64,000 bases of DNA from Paenibacillus sp. FSL W8-0186 (GCF_037969765.1 NZ_CP150207.1:4369001-4433000), one strand, 5' to 3'. Positions 27,002 to 36,471 are shown, numbered from the stretch's first letter. The notes: a model not told the origin generated them from the sequence alone. Numbers and translations are program-made.

Positions 27002-27889
27002 ATGAAAACCTTAAAAACCGCCGCACTCTTCATTTTAAGTCTAAGTTTGGTTTATTTAGGGGGCTGCCAGGCCAGCGGCGCTTCCAAACAAGCTTCCACG
27101 GGAGCACAGACACCGGCATTCCAGTCCTCTACCCTTCCGGGAGGAGGCATCGCATTTCCGCATAATGAACGGATACATCTGTCAACTGACCAGAAATGGG
27201 TGGCCAGCGAAGGGCATTTATCGGATCTGATCCGCCTGCAGTGGACGGCCGAACGCGCCAAGCCAGCCATTGCCTGGGCCGATGAGAAGGGTATGGACAA
27301 GACGGCCATCGTATCCCATGACAAAGCCAACAATCCTGAGCAGCATGACCATAAACATATTTCGATCGAAACGACGATGTCCCCGGACGGGGAGCATAAG
27401 GACGAGTTATTCACGCGCCTTGAAATCCCTTACGATACCGACGTATCGGAAATTCGCACCCATTCCTCCAACTTTAATGTGATGGATGGCATTTTAAGAG
27501 TGGCAGGCGAAGGACACCGGGACTTGCAGTTTGCCAAGACGGGGGAAGAAAACGAAACGACTCCGCTCTGGAGCCTGAGAGCCGACAGTTCCGAACTTGC
27601 CGGCAATAACACAGGAGGGGATTTCAACGTCGTGCGCTATTCAGACGAGGGCGAGGCGATCGACAGCGCATTATTCATGAAACGAAGCGACGGTAAAATC
27701 GGCGTGGGGACGAGTGAACCCCAAAGCAAGCTGGATGTGAACGGCGACGGCATATCCATTCGCGAAGCGAAGACTCCCGCCTCCTCCAGCGCTCCGGGAA
27801 ATAAAGGAGACATTGCTTGGGACGAAAATTACATTTACGTTTGCGTCGCCAAGGATACCTGGAAACGGACGGAGCTCTCATCCTGGTAA
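27002..27889 (+). CDS. Lipoprotein with a phage-fibre-like C-terminal region
   Basis: 295 aa from ATG 27002 behind AAAGGAGAG. Signal peptide with lipobox (VYLGGC, Cys22). The body is polar and beta-rich with no enzyme motif that I recognise. The segment KIGVGTSEPQSKLDVNGDGI, followed by SSSAPGNKGDIAWDENYIYVCVA and a terminal Trp, is the pattern seen in phage tail fibres and other trimeric surface appendages. That match is to a structural motif, not a function. It lies alone next to cysK and ends before a long hairpin. A role at the cell surface is likely; a phage origin for the C-terminus is an inference. Confidence 0.6.
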   Translation: MKTLKTAALFILSLSLVYLGGCQASGASKQASTGAQTPAFQSSTLPGGGIAFPHNERIHLSTDQKWVASEGHLSDLIRLQWTAERAKPAIAWADEKGMDKTAIVSHDKANNPEQHDHKHISIETTMSPDGEHKDELFTRLEIPYDTDVSEIRTHSSNFNVMDGILRVAGEGHRDLQFAKTGEENETTPLWSLRADSSELAGNNTGGDFNVVRYSDEGEAIDSALFMKRSDGKIGVGTSEPQSKLDVNGDGISIREAKTPASSSAPGNKGDIAWDENYIYVCVAKDTWKRTELSSW

Positions 27890-27944
27890 CGGCTAATCAC
27901 CAGACATGTATATACTTTCTCATATCTCAAAAAGCAGCATTCAA

Positions 27945-27985
27945 AACCTTGGCCAAAGAGGCGCCCAGTGCCTCTTGCCAAGGTT
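27945..27985 (+). terminator. Long hairpin between the lipoprotein gene and cysK
   Basis: AACCTTGGC/GCCAAGGTT (9 bp) is continued inside by AAGAGGC/GCCTCTT (7 bp), with two unpaired bases between on one side, closing a 7-base loop. The tail TCTTCCTG is only partly U-rich, so it is a probable terminator. Confidence 0.65.
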
Positions 27986-28067
27986 CTTCCTGTTGTCCGC
28001 AACTTGAATCCGGCTCTTCCAACCGCTACAATATATTGTCATACAGGGCTAAAGAAAGGGGAGCGCC

Positions 28068-28991
28068 ATGACCCGCAAAGTCGTTAACAACATCTCCGAG
28101 CTCGTCGGAGACACTCCAGCCGTGAGGCTGAACCGTCTGGTCAGCGTGCAGGACGCTGAGGTCTATGTTAAGCTGGAATATTTCAACCCGAGCGGCAGCG
28201 TCAAGGACCGCGCGGCTTCCCACATGATCCGCGAAGCGGAAAAGGCCGGCAAGTTGAAGCCGGGGGCAACCATCATCGAGCCGACCAGCGGCAACACCGG
28301 CATCGGACTGGCGATGAACGCCGCGGCCAAAGGCTACAGGACGATCCTTGTCATGCCCGATAATATGACTAAAGAGCGCATTAACATTTTGAAGGCTTAT
28401 GGCGCGCAGGTGGTGCTCACACCCGCAGCCAAGCGGATGCCCGGGGCTATCGAAAAAGCGAAGCAGCTCCTTGCCGAAATTCCCGGCAGTTTCATGCCGC
28501 AGCAATTCCAGAACGAGGCGAATCCGGAAATCCATCGCCTGACCACCGGTCCTGAGATCGTGCAGCAAATGGACGGCAGGCTCGATGTTTTCGTCGCCAC
28601 GTCCGGAACCGGCGGTACGATTACGGGAACTGGCGAATATTTGCGAAAACATATTCCCGGCATCCGGATCGCCGTCGTTGAGCCAATGGGTTCGCCGGTG
28701 CTGTCCGGCGGAGAGCCGGGACCGCATAAGCTTGTCGGCACGAGTCCAGGTTTTGTCCCGCCTATTCTCAATACCGGCGTTTACGACGAGATCGTTCAGG
28801 TATCCGACGAGGATGCGCTGGAGACGACTCGCCGCCTGGCCGCCTTGGAAGGGATTCTGGTTGGCCCCTCTGCGGGAGCCTCCGTCTGGACGGCGATTCA
28901 GTTTGCACACCAGCTTGGAGCGGGCAAGCGGATATTATGCATTGCGCCGGATACAGGCGAACGATATTTAAGCATGGACATCTTCAATTAA
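28068..28991 (+). CDS. cysK: Cysteine synthase (O-acetylserine sulfhydrylase)
   Basis: 307 aa. The PLP-binding Lys is in NPSGSVKDRAA; the substrate loop is EPTSGNTGIGLA; the phosphate-binding loop is TSGTGGTITGTG. The C-terminal motif GILVGPSAGASVW binds the cofactor ring. It makes L-cysteine from O-acetylserine and sulfide in the cytoplasm. ATG 28068 follows AAAGGGGAG. The rhodanese gene 49 bases downstream is on the same strand, fitting a sulfur-metabolism pair. CysK rather than CysM or CBS is favoured by length and the lack of a regulatory domain, though close paralogues such as YtkP cannot be excluded. Confidence 0.88.
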   Translation: MTRKVVNNISELVGDTPAVRLNRLVSVQDAEVYVKLEYFNPSGSVKDRAASHMIREAEKAGKLKPGATIIEPTSGNTGIGLAMNAAAKGYRTILVMPDNMTKERINILKAYGAQVVLTPAAKRMPGAIEKAKQLLAEIPGSFMPQQFQNEANPEIHRLTTGPEIVQQMDGRLDVFVATSGTGGTITGTGEYLRKHIPGIRIAVVEPMGSPVLSGGEPGPHKLVGTSPGFVPPILNTGVYDEIVQVSDEDALETTRRLAALEGILVGPSAGASVWTAIQFAHQLGAGKRILCIAPDTGERYLSMDIFN

Positions 28992-29040
28992 AGAGGTATA
29001 ATAAACCAACCAAGTACAAAACAGAGGTAGGTGCCCAGCC

Positions 29041-29418
29041 ATGAGCGAAATCATTCAGGGAGTATCCCATATCGACACGAAAGAACTGAGCGATATACTG
29101 CAGGATCCCGGCAACCGAACTATTCTTATCGACGTGAGAGAACCGGAGGAGTACATTCAGGCCCATATTCCGGGCGTACCGCTCATTCCTATGGGGGAGA
29201 TTATCGGCTATATGGACGATTTGGACCCGGAACGGGAATACGTATTCATATGCCGGAGCGGGCAGCGGAGCTTTAATGTAGCTAAATATTTCCAACAGAA
29301 TGGATTCGATGCAGTGCATAATTATGCCGGTGGCATGCTTGATTGGGACGGGGAAATGGCCACGGGCCTAGAGAACGTCATTGAGCATCCTTTGGATCCC
29401 AAGAAACTGGAGAGATAA
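29041..29418 (+). CDS. Single-domain rhodanese-like sulfurtransferase
   Basis: 125 aa, cytoplasmic, one rhodanese domain. Motifs: IDVREPEEYIQAHIPG at the N-terminal half and the active-site loop ICRSGQRS, whose Cys carries the persulfide. YAGGMLDWDG is the usual end of the domain. Such proteins transfer sulfane sulfur in thiol and sulfide metabolism. It follows cysK by 49 bases with its own ribosome site and is ended by a strong terminator. The physiological acceptor is unknown. Confidence 0.85.
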   Translation: MSEIIQGVSHIDTKELSDILQDPGNRTILIDVREPEEYIQAHIPGVPLIPMGEIIGYMDDLDPEREYVFICRSGQRSFNVAKYFQQNGFDAVHNYAGGMLDWDGEMATGLENVIEHPLDPKKLER

Positions 29419-29470
29419 TGTAAAGCGTTGGCCTTGCCATCAAATGTAATGTTATGAAGTATTAATAATA

Positions 29471-29501
29471 AATCTCTCCTTATTTGAAGGAGAGATTTTC
29501 T
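29471..29501. terminator. Bidirectional terminator between the rhodanese and GH43 genes
   Basis: AATCTCTCCTT, loop ATTTG, AAGGAGAGATT, then TTC: an 11-bp perfect stem. T-rich sequence follows on both strands, and it lies between convergent genes. Confidence 0.88.
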
Positions 29502-29510
29502 TGTATTATT

Positions 29511-31046
29511 CTAATCCGCCTGATAGCTGAAATAGCCAAAGTAAGCTGGCGTCTTGGAATCCCGGCCGTTCCCGGTCGCGTACATCCCGAGCAGCGCCCC
29601 GGTAAAGCCGCCGTTGCCCTCCGGGGACAATGCCCGGGCTGGCGCCGCTCCCGTTTCGTGCCATGCCTCCCCGTCCAATGAGTACAGCAGCGCATACTCT
29701 CTTTCCTTGGCGATCACGCGAAGCCACACACGCTTCGCAGGAACCGGCTTCTCTGCCAAGACAGTCGTCTGTCCCTGATCCGTCATCATAGCGATCAGAA
29801 GCTGAGCGCCTCCCTTCCGTCGGATTCCGAGCGTCAGATTTCCCCGCTCATTGAGCCTGACAGCAATTCCAGCCTCTTCGCCATCGTTCTCTGGAACGAA
29901 ATGAAGTTCCGTAGACACCGCAACAATTCGGTGCTGCTGACGGACGCCAAGAAACAAGGCAGGACCTGTATCCCGCAAAGCAAGGCTGTTCCCCGTCAAC
30001 ATCACGTAACCAGGCCGCGTGCCCAGCAGTATCTGTTCCTCCTGTGGAGCCAGTAGAAATGCCCAGCGGTACCCTAGCTGCGCGTCCGTAAAATCATCCC
30101 GCCAGTATGGCTCAGCCGCCGATGCCAAGGATGGCAGCGGGATGAATGTTCCTTCAGCAGCCATCTCCAATCTGACCGTTCCTTCATTATTGTCCACCAC
30201 GGGCCAGCCATCCCCGGTCCATTGCACGGGAGCCAGGAAGGTTTCCCGTCCGAGCACGCTGTACTGCCCGTCTACGGGACGGACGCCAAGGAACATTGCC
30301 CACCATCTTCCTTCCGAATCCTCGACCAAGTCGGCATGACCAACATTCTGTATCGGATCATCAGCAAGGCGGTTATGGGTCAGCATCGGATAAGGCATCA
30401 TCTCGAACGGCCCGTAAGGCGCATCGCCCCGGTAGACCAGGACGCGATGATCCCGGCCTGTGCCTCCGCAGGCGCAAATCAAATAATAGCGGCCTTTGAT
30501 TTTATAGAGATGCGGCCCTTCCGTCCATACTCCTCCGTCGCCCCGGGCCACGACGACAGGCTCGCTTAGCGCTGCCCCCGTTGCAATATCGATCTCATAC
30601 TGGATAATATGCGAATCCTTATCCGCCCCCATTTGCGCGGTCACGTACACCGTTCCATCATCGTCGAACATTAGCGACGGATCGATGTTCCCGTAAGGGA
30701 TACGTATCGGATCGCTCCACGGTCCGGCAGGATCGGCAGCCGTCATGTAGAAATTGCCGATGCCCATCACATCCGTCGTAATGATATAGAAGACGCCCTC
30801 ATGATGTCTTAAGGTCGGCGCATAAATCCCCTCCGAGCTTCTGCGGCCGGACAGATCGATCTGGCTCTTGCGCGTCAGCGCATGCCCAATCTGCTGCCAA
30901 TGAATGAGATCCTTGCTGTGAAAAATCGGCAAACCGGGAACATACTCAAACGAGCTCGCCGCCATATAATAATCGCTGCCCACCCTAATTACGCTGGGAT
31001 CGGGATAAAAACCCGGCAATACCGGGTTGCTGTAAATCTGCTTCAT
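29511..31046 (-). CDS. xynB: GH43 beta-xylosidase (xylan 1,4-beta-xylosidase)
   Basis: 511 aa from ATG 31046, chosen because AGGAGG lies 7 bases upstream. There is no signal peptide, so it is cytoplasmic. The five-blade GH43 domain begins NPVLPGFYPDPSVI; the expected catalytic residues are Asp16 (general base), Asp122 (IDPSL) and Glu176 (WTEGPHL). The C-terminal third is a beta-sandwich of the type found in XynB-like beta-xylosidases (YWRDDFTD onward). It would split imported xylo-oligosaccharides to xylose. A terminator lies between it and the GH10 gene, so it probably has its own promoter. Some GH43 members act on arabinosides, so that activity is the main alternative. Confidence 0.88.
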   Translation of the reverse strand: MKQIYSNPVLPGFYPDPSVIRVGSDYYMAASSFEYVPGLPIFHSKDLIHWQQIGHALTRKSQIDLSGRRSSEGIYAPTLRHHEGVFYIITTDVMGIGNFYMTAADPAGPWSDPIRIPYGNIDPSLMFDDDGTVYVTAQMGADKDSHIIQYEIDIATGAALSEPVVVARGDGGVWTEGPHLYKIKGRYYLICACGGTGRDHRVLVYRGDAPYGPFEMMPYPMLTHNRLADDPIQNVGHADLVEDSEGRWWAMFLGVRPVDGQYSVLGRETFLAPVQWTGDGWPVVDNNEGTVRLEMAAEGTFIPLPSLASAAEPYWRDDFTDAQLGYRWAFLLAPQEEQILLGTRPGYVMLTGNSLALRDTGPALFLGVRQQHRIVAVSTELHFVPENDGEEAGIAVRLNERGNLTLGIRRKGGAQLLIAMMTDQGQTTVLAEKPVPAKRVWLRVIAKEREYALLYSLDGEAWHETGAAPARALSPEGNGGFTGALLGMYATGNGRDSKTPAYFGYFSYQAD

Positions 31047-31550
31047 ACTTTGTCCTCCTGTTCCTTGATTCATAATAAAACGTGCGCCCCCGCGCATCTG
31101 GCACACCCCGTACTTCCTCATTTTTAACCAAGCTGCTTTTTTGTGCCCTAATTAGCATAGGGCTGTCCCTAGAATGATCCTAGATAACAGAGGGACACCC
31201 TCATTCTTTAGCTCCTCTATAAAAACTGTCGAACACTACGCTATGACGTAAACTAATGGAATTTATGTATCTAATTCTACTCTATACGAACATCTTTTGG
31301 AATTAGATGGATTTGATGCGCCTAAAGTCAAGAATCCCGTCCATGATGGTCCTCACCCTTCTTCTAACGACATGAAATCCATTTAAATTTACATTTCATT
31401 TTTAACCGCAGAAAATAACTACTATAAATCCATTAGATAAGGGCAGGTCACATCAAGGGCAACTGCTCGTTTCGTCGCTTCTCCCCGCCCACAATCTACT
31501 GAAAATAGCAGGCCGCCTCCTCACTACGTGTCTACAAAAGCAGGTGTATG
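31047..31550. other. Gene-free stretch upstream of the GH43 gene
   Basis: It should contain the GH43 promoter on the minus strand, but I see no clear -35/-10 pair. Around 31160-31208 there is an imperfect inverted repeat (GGGCTGTCCCT with AGGGACACCC, and AGAATGA with TCATTCT), possibly a degraded terminator or operator. Nothing else was recognised. Confidence 0.4.
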
Positions 31551-31600
31551 AAAAAAATTGGGCGGAAAAACTTACGTCTTCCCGCCCAATTTTTAATTTT
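31551..31600 (-). terminator. Terminator of the transporter-GH10 operon
   Basis: AAAAATTGGGCGG and CCGCCCAATTTTT form a 13-bp stem with A/T tracts outside, closing a 16-base loop. It is 40 bases beyond the GH10 stop, which marks the end of that transcript before the GH43 gene. Confidence 0.85.
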
Positions 31601-31640
31601 GGGAACTTATTGGACAGCCCCGGTTACATCCTATTAAGCT

Positions 31641-32687
31641 CTAAGAATCCATCAACCCTGAAGTTCTCGTTCTTGAGCCGGCTACCTCGGCCACCCGGTA
31701 ATAAGCGGGCTTCGGCTGATGACGGTCATCGAATAGGAACGGCCAATTTTTGCGCCCGTGAACCGGGAAATTGTCAAGCCACGTATAATCGTCAGCCGCT
31801 CCCCAGAACGTCACCGCGCCGATTATGTCTTTATATTCCTTGAGCAGTTTGAACATCTGCTCATACCGCTGTGCTTGAAGCTCGATGAGCTCAGCCGGCG
31901 CCTCCTTCAAATCCGCTCGCTTGTCGTCGAAGGCGAACATCGATACGTCGAGCTCGGTTAACTGCAGTTGAAGCCCAAGTGAAGCGTACTTCTCGATCGC
32001 TGCGCGAATATCGTCCAGCGATGGCCCGTACAGATTCCAGTGGGCCTGCAGGCCCATGCCATGAATAGGGGCGCCCTGCTCCACCAGAAGCTGGACGAGC
32101 CTGTAGATCTTTTCTCTTTTTAGCGGATTCGATTCATTGTAGTCATTGTAAAATAACAGGGCGTTTGGATCGGCTTCATGCGCAAGCTCAAACGCTTTGG
32201 CGATAAATTCAATCCCGGCGATTTCCGTCCATTTCGATTCCCGGAGCAGCGCCTGCCCTTCGTCGGCGATGACCTCATTCACCACATCCCAAGCATAGAT
32301 ATGCTCTTTATACCGCCCTACCACCGTGTGAATATGCTCCTTCATCCGGGCGTACAGCGTCTCTTTGCTGACCAGGCCTCCAGCCCGGTCCTCGAACAGC
32401 CAATCCGTCGTCTGGTTATGCCAGACCAGCGTATGCCCTCTGACCTGCATGCCGTATCGTTTGGCGAAGTCCACGATAGCATCCGCATCCCCGAACGTGA
32501 ACTTCCCTTCCTCCGGCTGCAGACTGACAAACTTCATCTCATTTTCCGCAGTAATGCTGTTGAAATGATAAGCGAGCAATTCCTCCTGTGTTTGAATCGT
32601 CCGCGGGTTCACAGCGGCCCCAATTTGGAAGCAGTCCGCGAAAACTTCCTTCAGCTTCGGTTCGTTTCGGTTCATAACGCTGCTCAT
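31641..32687 (-). CDS. Intracellular GH10 endo-beta-1,4-xylanase
   Basis: 348 aa, a single GH10 barrel without signal peptide or binding module, so it acts inside the cell on imported oligosaccharides. The acid/base Glu138 lies in WDVVNE and the nucleophile Glu245 in LQLTELDVS. HTLVWHNQ and NDYN are further family marks. Its start touches the stop of the permease gene, so it is co-transcribed with the importer. It resembles XynA2-type enzymes of Paenibacillus aldouronate clusters. Residues 1-5 contain a second Met that could also be the start. Confidence 0.93.
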   Translation of the reverse strand: MSSVMNRNEPKLKEVFADCFQIGAAVNPRTIQTQEELLAYHFNSITAENEMKFVSLQPEEGKFTFGDADAIVDFAKRYGMQVRGHTLVWHNQTTDWLFEDRAGGLVSKETLYARMKEHIHTVVGRYKEHIYAWDVVNEVIADEGQALLRESKWTEIAGIEFIAKAFELAHEADPNALLFYNDYNESNPLKREKIYRLVQLLVEQGAPIHGMGLQAHWNLYGPSLDDIRAAIEKYASLGLQLQLTELDVSMFAFDDKRADLKEAPAELIELQAQRYEQMFKLLKEYKDIIGAVTFWGAADDYTWLDNFPVHGRKNWPFLFDDRHQPKPAYYRVAEVAGSRTRTSGLMDS

Positions 32688-33625
32688 TATCCTTTAACCC
32701 CTCCTAATGTCATCCCTTGTACGAAGTATTTCTGCAGGAACGGATATACCAAAATAATAGGCACACTTGCCACAATCGTCATCGTTGCGCGGATGGATGT
32801 CGGTGTTACCCGGTTGATAGCGGCTTCCGAGCCGGAGAACATGCTCGCATAGTCGTTACCGCTGTTCAGGGAAGTATTCGAGTTCTGCAGTATTTTCATA
32901 AGCTCATACTGAAGAGTGCTCAGGTTCACATTGGATGAGTTGTATAAGAACACATCAAACCAGGAGTTCCACTGCGCTACGGCCGAGAACAGAGAGACGG
33001 TAGCGATAACCGGCAGACAGAGCGGCAGGACTACCCGCAGAAACGTCGTGAACTCGCCTGCGCCGTCGATACGGGCAGACTCCAGAATCCCTTCCGGCAG
33101 CTTCTCGATGAATGAACGGATAATAATGACGTTAAACACACCGATCAGACCCGGAATGATATAGACCCAGAAGCTGTTCATCATGCCGAGCTCCCGGATA
33201 AGCAGAAAATTGGGAATAAGCCCCCCGCTGAAATACATTGTCAGAATAAACGCGATCGAAATAAACTTGCGCAGCACGTATTCCGGCCGGGCGATCGTAT
33301 AGGCGACCATCGTACAGCAGAACACGGACAGCACCGTACCGATCACGGTACGCAGCGCCGAAATCAGCGTTGCATGGAAAATCGTCGCTTCTTCAAATAC
33401 ATATTTGTAGTTCTCCCACGTAAATTCCCGCGGCAATAAATAAATGCCGCCCTTGATGGAGTCGTTGGCCGTGTTAAGCGACACGGCGAGCGTGTTGAGA
33501 AACGGATACAGCGTGACGATCATAAGACAAATCATGAAGATGATATTAAACGTATCGAACAGCCGGTCCGCTGGCGATTTGAACCGGGCATGCATCTTAG
33601 GCGCTTTCGATAGCGACTTAGCCAT
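32687..33625 (-). CDS. ytcP: Carbohydrate ABC transporter permease (YtcP/LplC type)
   Basis: 312 aa, six helices. The conserved permease loop that docks the ATPase is in the middle region (EGILESARIDGAGEFTTFLRVVLPLC, the EAA motif). The N-terminus (DTFNIIFMICLMIVTLYPFLN) matches the YtcP/LplC group that pairs with LplB and a large LplA-type lipoprotein. No ATPase gene is present; such systems share a common MsmX/MsmK-type ATPase. Substrate by context: aldouronates or xylo-oligosaccharides. It starts 27 bases after the partner permease gene. Confidence 0.9.
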   Translation of the reverse strand: MAKSLSKAPKMHARFKSPADRLFDTFNIIFMICLMIVTLYPFLNTLAVSLNTANDSIKGGIYLLPREFTWENYKYVFEEATIFHATLISALRTVIGTVLSVFCCTMVAYTIARPEYVLRKFISIAFILTMYFSGGLIPNFLLIRELGMMNSFWVYIIPGLIGVFNVIIIRSFIEKLPEGILESARIDGAGEFTTFLRVVLPLCLPVIATVSLFSAVAQWNSWFDVFLYNSSNVNLSTLQYELMKILQNSNTSLNSGNDYASMFSGSEAAINRVTPTSIRATMTIVASVPIILVYPFLQKYFVQGMTLGGVKG

Positions 33626-33652
33626 ATTGAATCCTCCTTCAGAAATACGACC

Positions 33653-34627
33653 TTAGAACAGCCGGTCCTCGCCCAGTCTCTTCGCGATATGGTTAGCTGT
33701 AAACAACAGAATGAAGCTGACCACCGTCTTGAACATACCCGCCGCGATCGAGAGGGAGAAGTTCCCCATCTGAATCCCGTATTTAAGCACAAAGATATCC
33801 AGGTTCTCGGAATAGTCGACGTTCATGCCGTTGCCGAGCAGGTATTGTGGTTCGAAGCCGGTCTCCAGCAGGTTGCCGATGTTCATAATCAGCAATATGA
33901 CGACAACAGACTTAATGCCCGGCAGCGTAATATTCCAAATGCGCTGGAACCGTCCTGCTCCGTCGATTTCCGCGGCTTCATACTGAGACGGATCAATACT
34001 GGTCATCGCCGCCAAATATATAATGGTGTTCCAACCTACGTTTTTCCAGACTTCCGAAACACCGAGTATTCCCCAGAAATATTTCCCTTCCCCGAGCCAG
34101 AGAATCGGCTCTTTGATAATGCCGAGCCACATCAGCACATCGTTAATGATGCCGCCGTCCGCTGACAACGCCGTCGAGATAATGCTTGAGGCTACAACCC
34201 ACGAAATAAAGTGCGGTAAATAACTGATCGTCTGCACAACGCGCTTGAAGGCGACTTTACGGAGCTCATTAAGAAGAATCGCTAAAGTAATCGCTGTAAC
34301 AAAACCCAGAACAAGATTGATAAAGCTCATGGCAAGTGTATTGCGCATAACCCGGACGAAATGCTCGTCCTGGAACAGGAACTTGAAGTGTTTCAGACCT
34401 ACCCAGGTCTGCTCGAACATCCCTTTGGCCGGCTTGTAGTCCTGGAAGGCAATGCTCCAGCCCCACAGAGGCAAATATTTGAAGATGATCAGCCAAATCA
34501 GAAAAGGCACCGACATGAAGACGAGCGTTCTTTGCTTGCTTAGTTTATGGAAGAAACCTTTCAAGCCGCCGTCCATTTTATGAACCTCGGGCGACTCTGC
34601 CGGTCTTAATTGTGTCACATTGTCCAC
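33653..34627 (-). CDS. lplB: Carbohydrate ABC transporter permease (LplB type)
   Basis: 324 aa with six predicted helices. The N-terminal cytoplasmic tail (MDNVTQLRPAESPEVHKMDG) precedes the first helix (VFMSVPFLIWLIIFKYLPLWGWSIAFQDYKP, the LplB hallmark). The ATPase-coupling EAA loop reads QYEAAEIDGAGRFQRIWNITLPG. It forms the membrane channel with the YtcP-type partner. The gene lies 108 bases downstream of the binding-protein gene. That gap contains an RNA hairpin and a GGGAGGAG ribosome site. Confidence 0.9.
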   Translation of the reverse strand: MDNVTQLRPAESPEVHKMDGGLKGFFHKLSKQRTLVFMSVPFLIWLIIFKYLPLWGWSIAFQDYKPAKGMFEQTWVGLKHFKFLFQDEHFVRVMRNTLAMSFINLVLGFVTAITLAILLNELRKVAFKRVVQTISYLPHFISWVVASSIISTALSADGGIINDVLMWLGIIKEPILWLGEGKYFWGILGVSEVWKNVGWNTIIYLAAMTSIDPSQYEAAEIDGAGRFQRIWNITLPGIKSVVVILLIMNIGNLLETGFEPQYLLGNGMNVDYSENLDIFVLKYGIQMGNFSLSIAAGMFKTVVSFILLFTANHIAKRLGEDRLF

Positions 34628-34674
34628 GGTTTCTTCTCCTCCCTATCCAGTAATGGGGAATTTAGATAACAGAA

Positions 34675-34712
34675 GGGCCGGAAATCCTCTCATTGCCCAG
34701 ATCATCCGGCCC
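34675..34712 (-). promoter_or_regulatory. RNA hairpin between the binding-protein and permease genes
   Basis: GGGCCGGA and TCCGGCCC form an 8-bp stem with a 22-base loop and no U-run after it on the minus strand. This position, just after a binding-protein gene, is where stabilising or processing hairpins commonly raise binding-protein mRNA over permease mRNA. Confidence 0.5.
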
Positions 34713-34735
34713 CTCCATTTCAAATTCTCGGTTTA

Positions 34736-36439
34736 TTATTTTCCTTGAACCAGATCGACTTTCTTCGCAACTTCGTCTGTCATGAGCTGCTCATAATCTT
34801 TCACGCCAAGTTTGTTGAACTCTTTTACGTATTCATCCCAGATTTTGTCGAATTCCGCCGGATTGGCAAGAACGAGTTTCGGGAAGTATTTGCGCTGCAA
34901 ATCCCCCTTCTTCTGTGTAAAGATTTGCGCCGGCGAACCTTGCTCGATCTGAATACTCCATGCCGGGTACCAAGGACGCTCATCAGGTGCAGCAAACAAT
35001 TGCGAGAACGACTTGATGCCGTATGCTTCCAGCAGCTTCTTGTCGCTGTCGGAATAAGACATTTGCGCTACCTCAGGCTGACGGCCCGCTCCTACGGAGT
35101 TGCCGTCCGGCAGCGAGGAACCGTTACCGTAACGCGGCCAGTTGTACTCGAAGTACTTGAAGCCGAAGGACTCGCGGAAGGATTCCGCATTCGTCTGCTT
35201 GATTTGTTCCTCGGTACGATAGAAGCGGCCATTCTCATCTACCGAATAGGTCTCGCCTTCAATGCCCCAGTTCGATAAGATCTGATTCTCATCGGTGAGC
35301 AGGTTGTCGAAATATTTGATAATGCGTACAGGGTCTTTCGCGCTGACCGAGATACCTACCCCGCGGTTGTTAACAAAGGAAGGCGGATCGAGATACTGGT
35401 CTTTGGTGTTTTCGTCAAAAACGATCGGCAGTGCCATATACTCCAGATCATCGTTGCCAGTTTGCTGTGCAGCTTCACGCAGGTTGTTCATCGCTTGGCC
35501 GACCTGCCATCTGTAATCAAAGAAGCCAAGCACTTTGCCGGACGCGATTTTGGCCAGATATTGGTCGCGGTTGTCTACAAAGGATGACTTATCAAACAAT
35601 CCTTCTGCATTCAGCTTGTTCAGCTCCTGCAAATACCGTTTGGTAATCTCGTCATCAGCATAGTCATTTGCTTCATGAGATTCCATGTCAATGATGACGC
35701 CGCCGTCATTTGGATACCCTGCAAGGTGCATCGGCGGATTCGTAAGAGCAAAGAACTGGTCTTGCGTAGTCAACGCGATATATCCCGTCAAGTCTTCACC
35801 CGGATGCTTCTTCACATAATCGCGGATCAGATTTAAGTAATCATCAAACGTCTTGATCTTTGGATAACCCGCTTCCTTCAGCACGCGGCGCTGAATCCAG
35901 AAGGCCCCCTGCTCGATATTCGGAGCGGAAATATATTCGCCCACTACGGCGCTCATCGGGAGGAAATAAATATTGCCGTCTTCAGCCTTCATCAAGTTGT
36001 AGTAAGGCTCATATACCCGTTTGATATTCGGGCCGTATTGATCGATCAAATCGTTTAGCGGAATAAAAGAGCCTGAGCTTAACAGCTTATCGATCGAGCC
36101 GCCTGGCACAAGAACGTCCGGGTAACTGTTGCTTGCTATAAACGTGCCTACCTTCGTATTCTCATCACCAACCAGATGCTCGATTTTAAAGTTTACGCCA
36201 GTCTGCTCTTCGAAGATTTTTCCAATTGTCGTTTCATTTGTATTAATGTCCTTGCCTGCTACAGCGTTGAAGTAAGTAAAAGTTACTTTATCCAGCTTCT
36301 CTTCCTGGGCTCCATTGCCGCTGCCCGCCGACGTATTGCTTCCCGCCTTGCTATTGTCTTTGCCGCCAGAGCAAGCAGACAATAGCGATGCCAGCATTAC
36401 GATGGTCAGACAACTTAGCCAAAACCGTCTTTTCTTCAT
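34736..36439 (-). CDS. Extracellular solute-binding lipoprotein (LplA type, sugar ABC importer)
   Basis: 567 aa, larger than typical sugar-binding proteins but normal for the LplA/YtcQ group. Signal peptide with lipobox LLSACS (Cys23), then a Ser/Gly/Asn-rich spacer and a family-1-type two-lobe binding domain (NETTIGKIFEEQTGVNFKIE near the start). It should capture xylo-oligosaccharides or aldouronates at the cell surface. It is first in the operon with lplB, ytcP and the GH10 gene, and has a cre-like site and promoter directly upstream. Specificity is inferred from the neighbours. Confidence 0.88.
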   Translation of the reverse strand: MKKRRFWLSCLTIVMLASLLSACSGGKDNSKAGSNTSAGSGNGAQEEKLDKVTFTYFNAVAGKDINTNETTIGKIFEEQTGVNFKIEHLVGDENTKVGTFIASNSYPDVLVPGGSIDKLLSSGSFIPLNDLIDQYGPNIKRVYEPYYNLMKAEDGNIYFLPMSAVVGEYISAPNIEQGAFWIQRRVLKEAGYPKIKTFDDYLNLIRDYVKKHPGEDLTGYIALTTQDQFFALTNPPMHLAGYPNDGGVIIDMESHEANDYADDEITKRYLQELNKLNAEGLFDKSSFVDNRDQYLAKIASGKVLGFFDYRWQVGQAMNNLREAAQQTGNDDLEYMALPIVFDENTKDQYLDPPSFVNNRGVGISVSAKDPVRIIKYFDNLLTDENQILSNWGIEGETYSVDENGRFYRTEEQIKQTNAESFRESFGFKYFEYNWPRYGNGSSLPDGNSVGAGRQPEVAQMSYSDSDKKLLEAYGIKSFSQLFAAPDERPWYPAWSIQIEQGSPAQIFTQKKGDLQRKYFPKLVLANPAEFDKIWDEYVKEFNKLGVKDYEQLMTDEVAKKVDLVQGK

Positions 36440-36471
36440 GCTTTTGACTTCCCCTTTCAGACTTTCATTTT

